A DNA stretch of 64,000 nt from Anaeramoeba flamelloides (taxonomy: Eukaryota > Metamonada > Anaeramoebidae): positions 4,836,001-4,900,000 of the forward strand of contig JANTQA010000029.1 of the NCBI GenBank assembly GCA_027625915.1, written 5' to 3'. Of this stretch, positions 61,641 to 64,000 are shown in pieces (position 1 is the first letter of the stretch; each line of letters starts with the position of its first letter). The position numbers and the translations under genes are program-made. The notes beneath the pieces are model-generated. The model saw only the letters and a list, made by a program, of their open reading frames with translations, had not been told where the DNA came from and ran no database searches.

Positions 61641-62039
61641 ATAAAATAAATTCTATAATATTATTTTCAGTTTTATTTTATTATTGTTTTTGATATTTAT
61701 ATATATATTTTTTTATCTTCAGAGCAATATGGATAATCACCAATATTAGAATTTTAATAACAATTCAATAGATTATTGAATAAATTATCTCCTCACAACT
61801 ATGTGACCAATTATATATTTTTTTTATTTTTAACTATAATGAATATTAGTGTTCCGAGTTTTTTAAAAAATCTTGATAATACACAAATTCCATATAATCT
61901 TATGAAAAAATGGAATAAAAAGTACAGTAAACATTTTTTATGTTTTTTTTTTAATTCAAAACTGACTTTAAAAGTCAATAAACACAAAATAATTGATAAA
62001 TATCATTGATATTTTGATGATAATGCGAAGATCACAATA

Positions 62040-62257
62040 CTGGTAAATTCAAACAAATTTATTGAACAAAATTTTTAGTTCAATTTCCCATTCTGTAATC
62101 TCATATCACCACTTTTGAAAACTCCTCGGAAGAAAGAATCTTTTGAAGTCAACTAAATATAAAAAGTTTTCTTTGTATTTAAATCAATAAAATACTTTAT
62201 TCAAAGTTTGGTAAAAAAATTTTCAAAAATGGAAAGAGAATTAATAATTTTCAGATA
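62040..62257. mobile_element. CTGATA-family MITE, first of two abutting copies
   Basis: The left arm CTGGTAAATTCAAACAAATT and interior TTTAAATCAATAAAATACTT match 39485-39716. Its right terminal repeat stops at TTTTCAGATA, where the next copy begins. Confidence 0.65.
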
Positions 62258-62565
62258 CTGATAAATTCAAATAAATATCTTTGAATTTTTACTACATTTT
62301 CCATTTTACAAATTTTTTTACACAAGTTTTGAATAAAGTATTTTATTGATTTAAATGTTTATAAAACTTTTTAAAATTAACTTGACAAGATAAAGATTCT
62401 TATTCTTGAGGTGTTTTAAAAGTTAAGATAATTTATTTATTTATTTATTTAGAGAAAGGAGTAATTCAAGAAAAATTATCAAATAAAAAAAAAAGTCAAG
62501 ATAATTATGATTACAATAATGGAAATTGAACTAAAAATCTTCTGAAATTTATTTGAATTTATCAG
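62258..62565. mobile_element. CTGATA-family MITE, second copy, 308 bp
   Basis: Left arm CTGATAAATTCAAATAAATA, right arm ATTTATTTGAATTTATCAG, TA on both sides (62256-62257 and 62566-62567). The interior resembles 29609-29838 with an extra TTTA-rich insert. Confidence 0.7.
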
Positions 62566-64000
62566 TATTGACAATTAATTCACGATAATATTCAAAAAAA
62601 TCTCTATTAGTTGTAGTTTATCAAGAAAAATCATAAAATCTATATTCCACATTATTGAGATAAAATCATTATAACAAAAAAATCTCTTGACTTTAGCAAA
62701 GCCTTGAGACTTTTACAACACTTTTCCACTTTAAAAATATTGGCAATAGATTTGTAATAATTTTATAAAATCATTTTATATTGTGTTAAAAGTATCAAAT
62801 TGAAAAAAAAAAACAATAAGTCACTAAAAAAAGAAAAGTATTATTTGTTATACTTTAAAACTTCAATTACCAAGTTCCTAAAAATAAACAATAAGAAGTG
62901 ATTTACTCCTAAATTCCTTTTCATTTGACTCATTTATTAGAAATTTTTAAATGATAACTTGATACAATCCAATAATTTACAAATAATTCGATACTACTAC
63001 CCCACAGTGCTTCTTTCAGGGTGTAAGTAGGAATTTATAATAGAAGAAAAAATAAAAATTGAAAAAACCTTCATAATTTGCAAAAAAAATCTATTTAATA
63101 TCTGATTTAAAGATCATAATAACAAAAACTAATCTAAAAGGATCAATTTGATAATACATCTGAAGAAATCATTTAGAACTTCTCTCATGAATGTTAACTA
63201 TACCTTTACTTTTTTTGATGGGTTCTCTTGACTCTGTTTTTTTCGGATTTTGAAAAGTTCTAAATAATTGATTTCAAAAACGGAAAAGGTTGCAAATTAA
63301 ATTGATTTTGGATTCAGAAAAAAATTGATCCTTAAAGAAAAAAAACTAACACTAATGTGAGGGTGAATATTTTTTGATAAAAAGTTTTATTTCTATTGCT
63401 ATTAACAATTACCTCTCACTTAAAATCTTCACTACTTGGATTTTCAATTTAGTAGGATCAAACATTAGAAAAGATTTTTTTTGCATGCAAACCTAAAATT
63501 TTTTTCAAATTTTTTGGTTAAAAGCAAATCGTTTTTATTTAAATTTATTTATTCTTTATTTTTGGTTGGTTTCTTTAACCCACTGAAACGAAAAATCAGC
63601 CCTAAACGATCACCATTTCCAATAATTTCAAATTTTGACAATTTTGTTGATCAACCTAAATTTTTTTAATTAAGCAAAATTAAATTTTTCTCCTTCTGAT
63701 TTTAACACTTTAAAATATCCAATTGTATAAAAGATCTCTTCAAGGTTTTGATTTTTATTAAACTTGAAATAAATGTCAAATTACTATTTTTTAAATTCAA
63801 AGATCAACTAGATCTTTAATCAAAAGAAAGGTGAGTTCAATTTAACGATTTTCAGTTTCCTTCTAAATGATTAAAAAAATTCGAATAGAAAATTTATTTC
63901 TCAAAAAAAAATTGGAAATTACGAAAGTCTCACAAAAAATTGAGAAAAATCATTAAACATCTTACACAACCATCCAAAAAAGTAAACTGTTCAATAGAGT

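Larger units (their letters stand above)
61641..64000. other. Downstream non-coding region to the right edge
   Basis: Contains the paired CTGATA-family MITEs (62040-62565) and otherwise AT-rich DNA. Short ORFs at 61776-62009 and 63481-63669 are not supported. Confidence 0.5.

Noticed and set aside
59530-61644. ORFs on both strands within the 862-residue gene
   Set aside because: Frame-shifted or antisense shadows; only the long frame has coherent motifs and a good ATG.
1-64000. CRISPR array, rRNA genes, retroelements, or an autonomous transposase gene
   Set aside because: None found: no regular spacer-repeat array, no rRNA-like conserved block, and no reverse transcriptase, capsid or transposase motif in any listed frame.

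Overview
The window is very AT-rich nuclear DNA from a eukaryotic microbe. It has GT-AG spliceosomal introns, the standard stop codons, lysine- and asparagine-rich low-complexity proteins and long non-coding stretches. I cannot name the organism. An amoeboid or other free-living protist is an inference from base composition, intron structure and gene content. No rRNA operon, CRISPR array or bacterial-style operon was seen.

Protein genes, left to right. (1) A minus-strand RalGAP-alpha-like gene, 10 exons from 7337 to 1, running off the left edge; reading phase agrees across all nine introns. (2) RFC1, the large subunit of the clamp loader, on + at 14036-22736, split inside its Walker A motif by a 4.36 kb intron and with no visible BRCT domain. 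(3) A Pho80-type cyclin, + 37519-38199. (4) SNF8/VPS22 of ESCRT-II, + 44988-45887, two exons. (5) A divergent E2F-like winged-helix protein, + 49680-54772, with a 2.38 kb intron inside the DNA-binding domain. (6) An 862-residue nuclear-looking protein of unknown family, + 59052-61640. A clamp-loader subunit, a cyclin and an E2F-like factor lie within 40 kb of each other, but nothing shows that this is more than chance.

The most striking feature is at 27385-27540 on the minus strand. Two tRNA-like sequences in a row make no sense as ordinary neighbours, because their acceptor and anticodon stems do not pair. They pair fully if the first 5' half is joined to the last 3' half, and the middle piece is read as a circularly permuted tRNA-Asn(GUU). 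In that reading the intron of one tRNA gene is itself a second, permuted tRNA gene, ending in a single Pol III T-run.

Most of the rest is non-coding DNA full of short non-autonomous DNA transposons (MITEs) and other dispersed repeats. At least three MITE groups with terminal inverted repeats can be told apart: a 527-bp mariner-like pair, TA-flanked CAG- and CTGATA-ended elements, and TTA-flanked CTGTTG-ended elements. Four or more further repeat families have no clear ends. Several copies lie in the large RFC1 intron.
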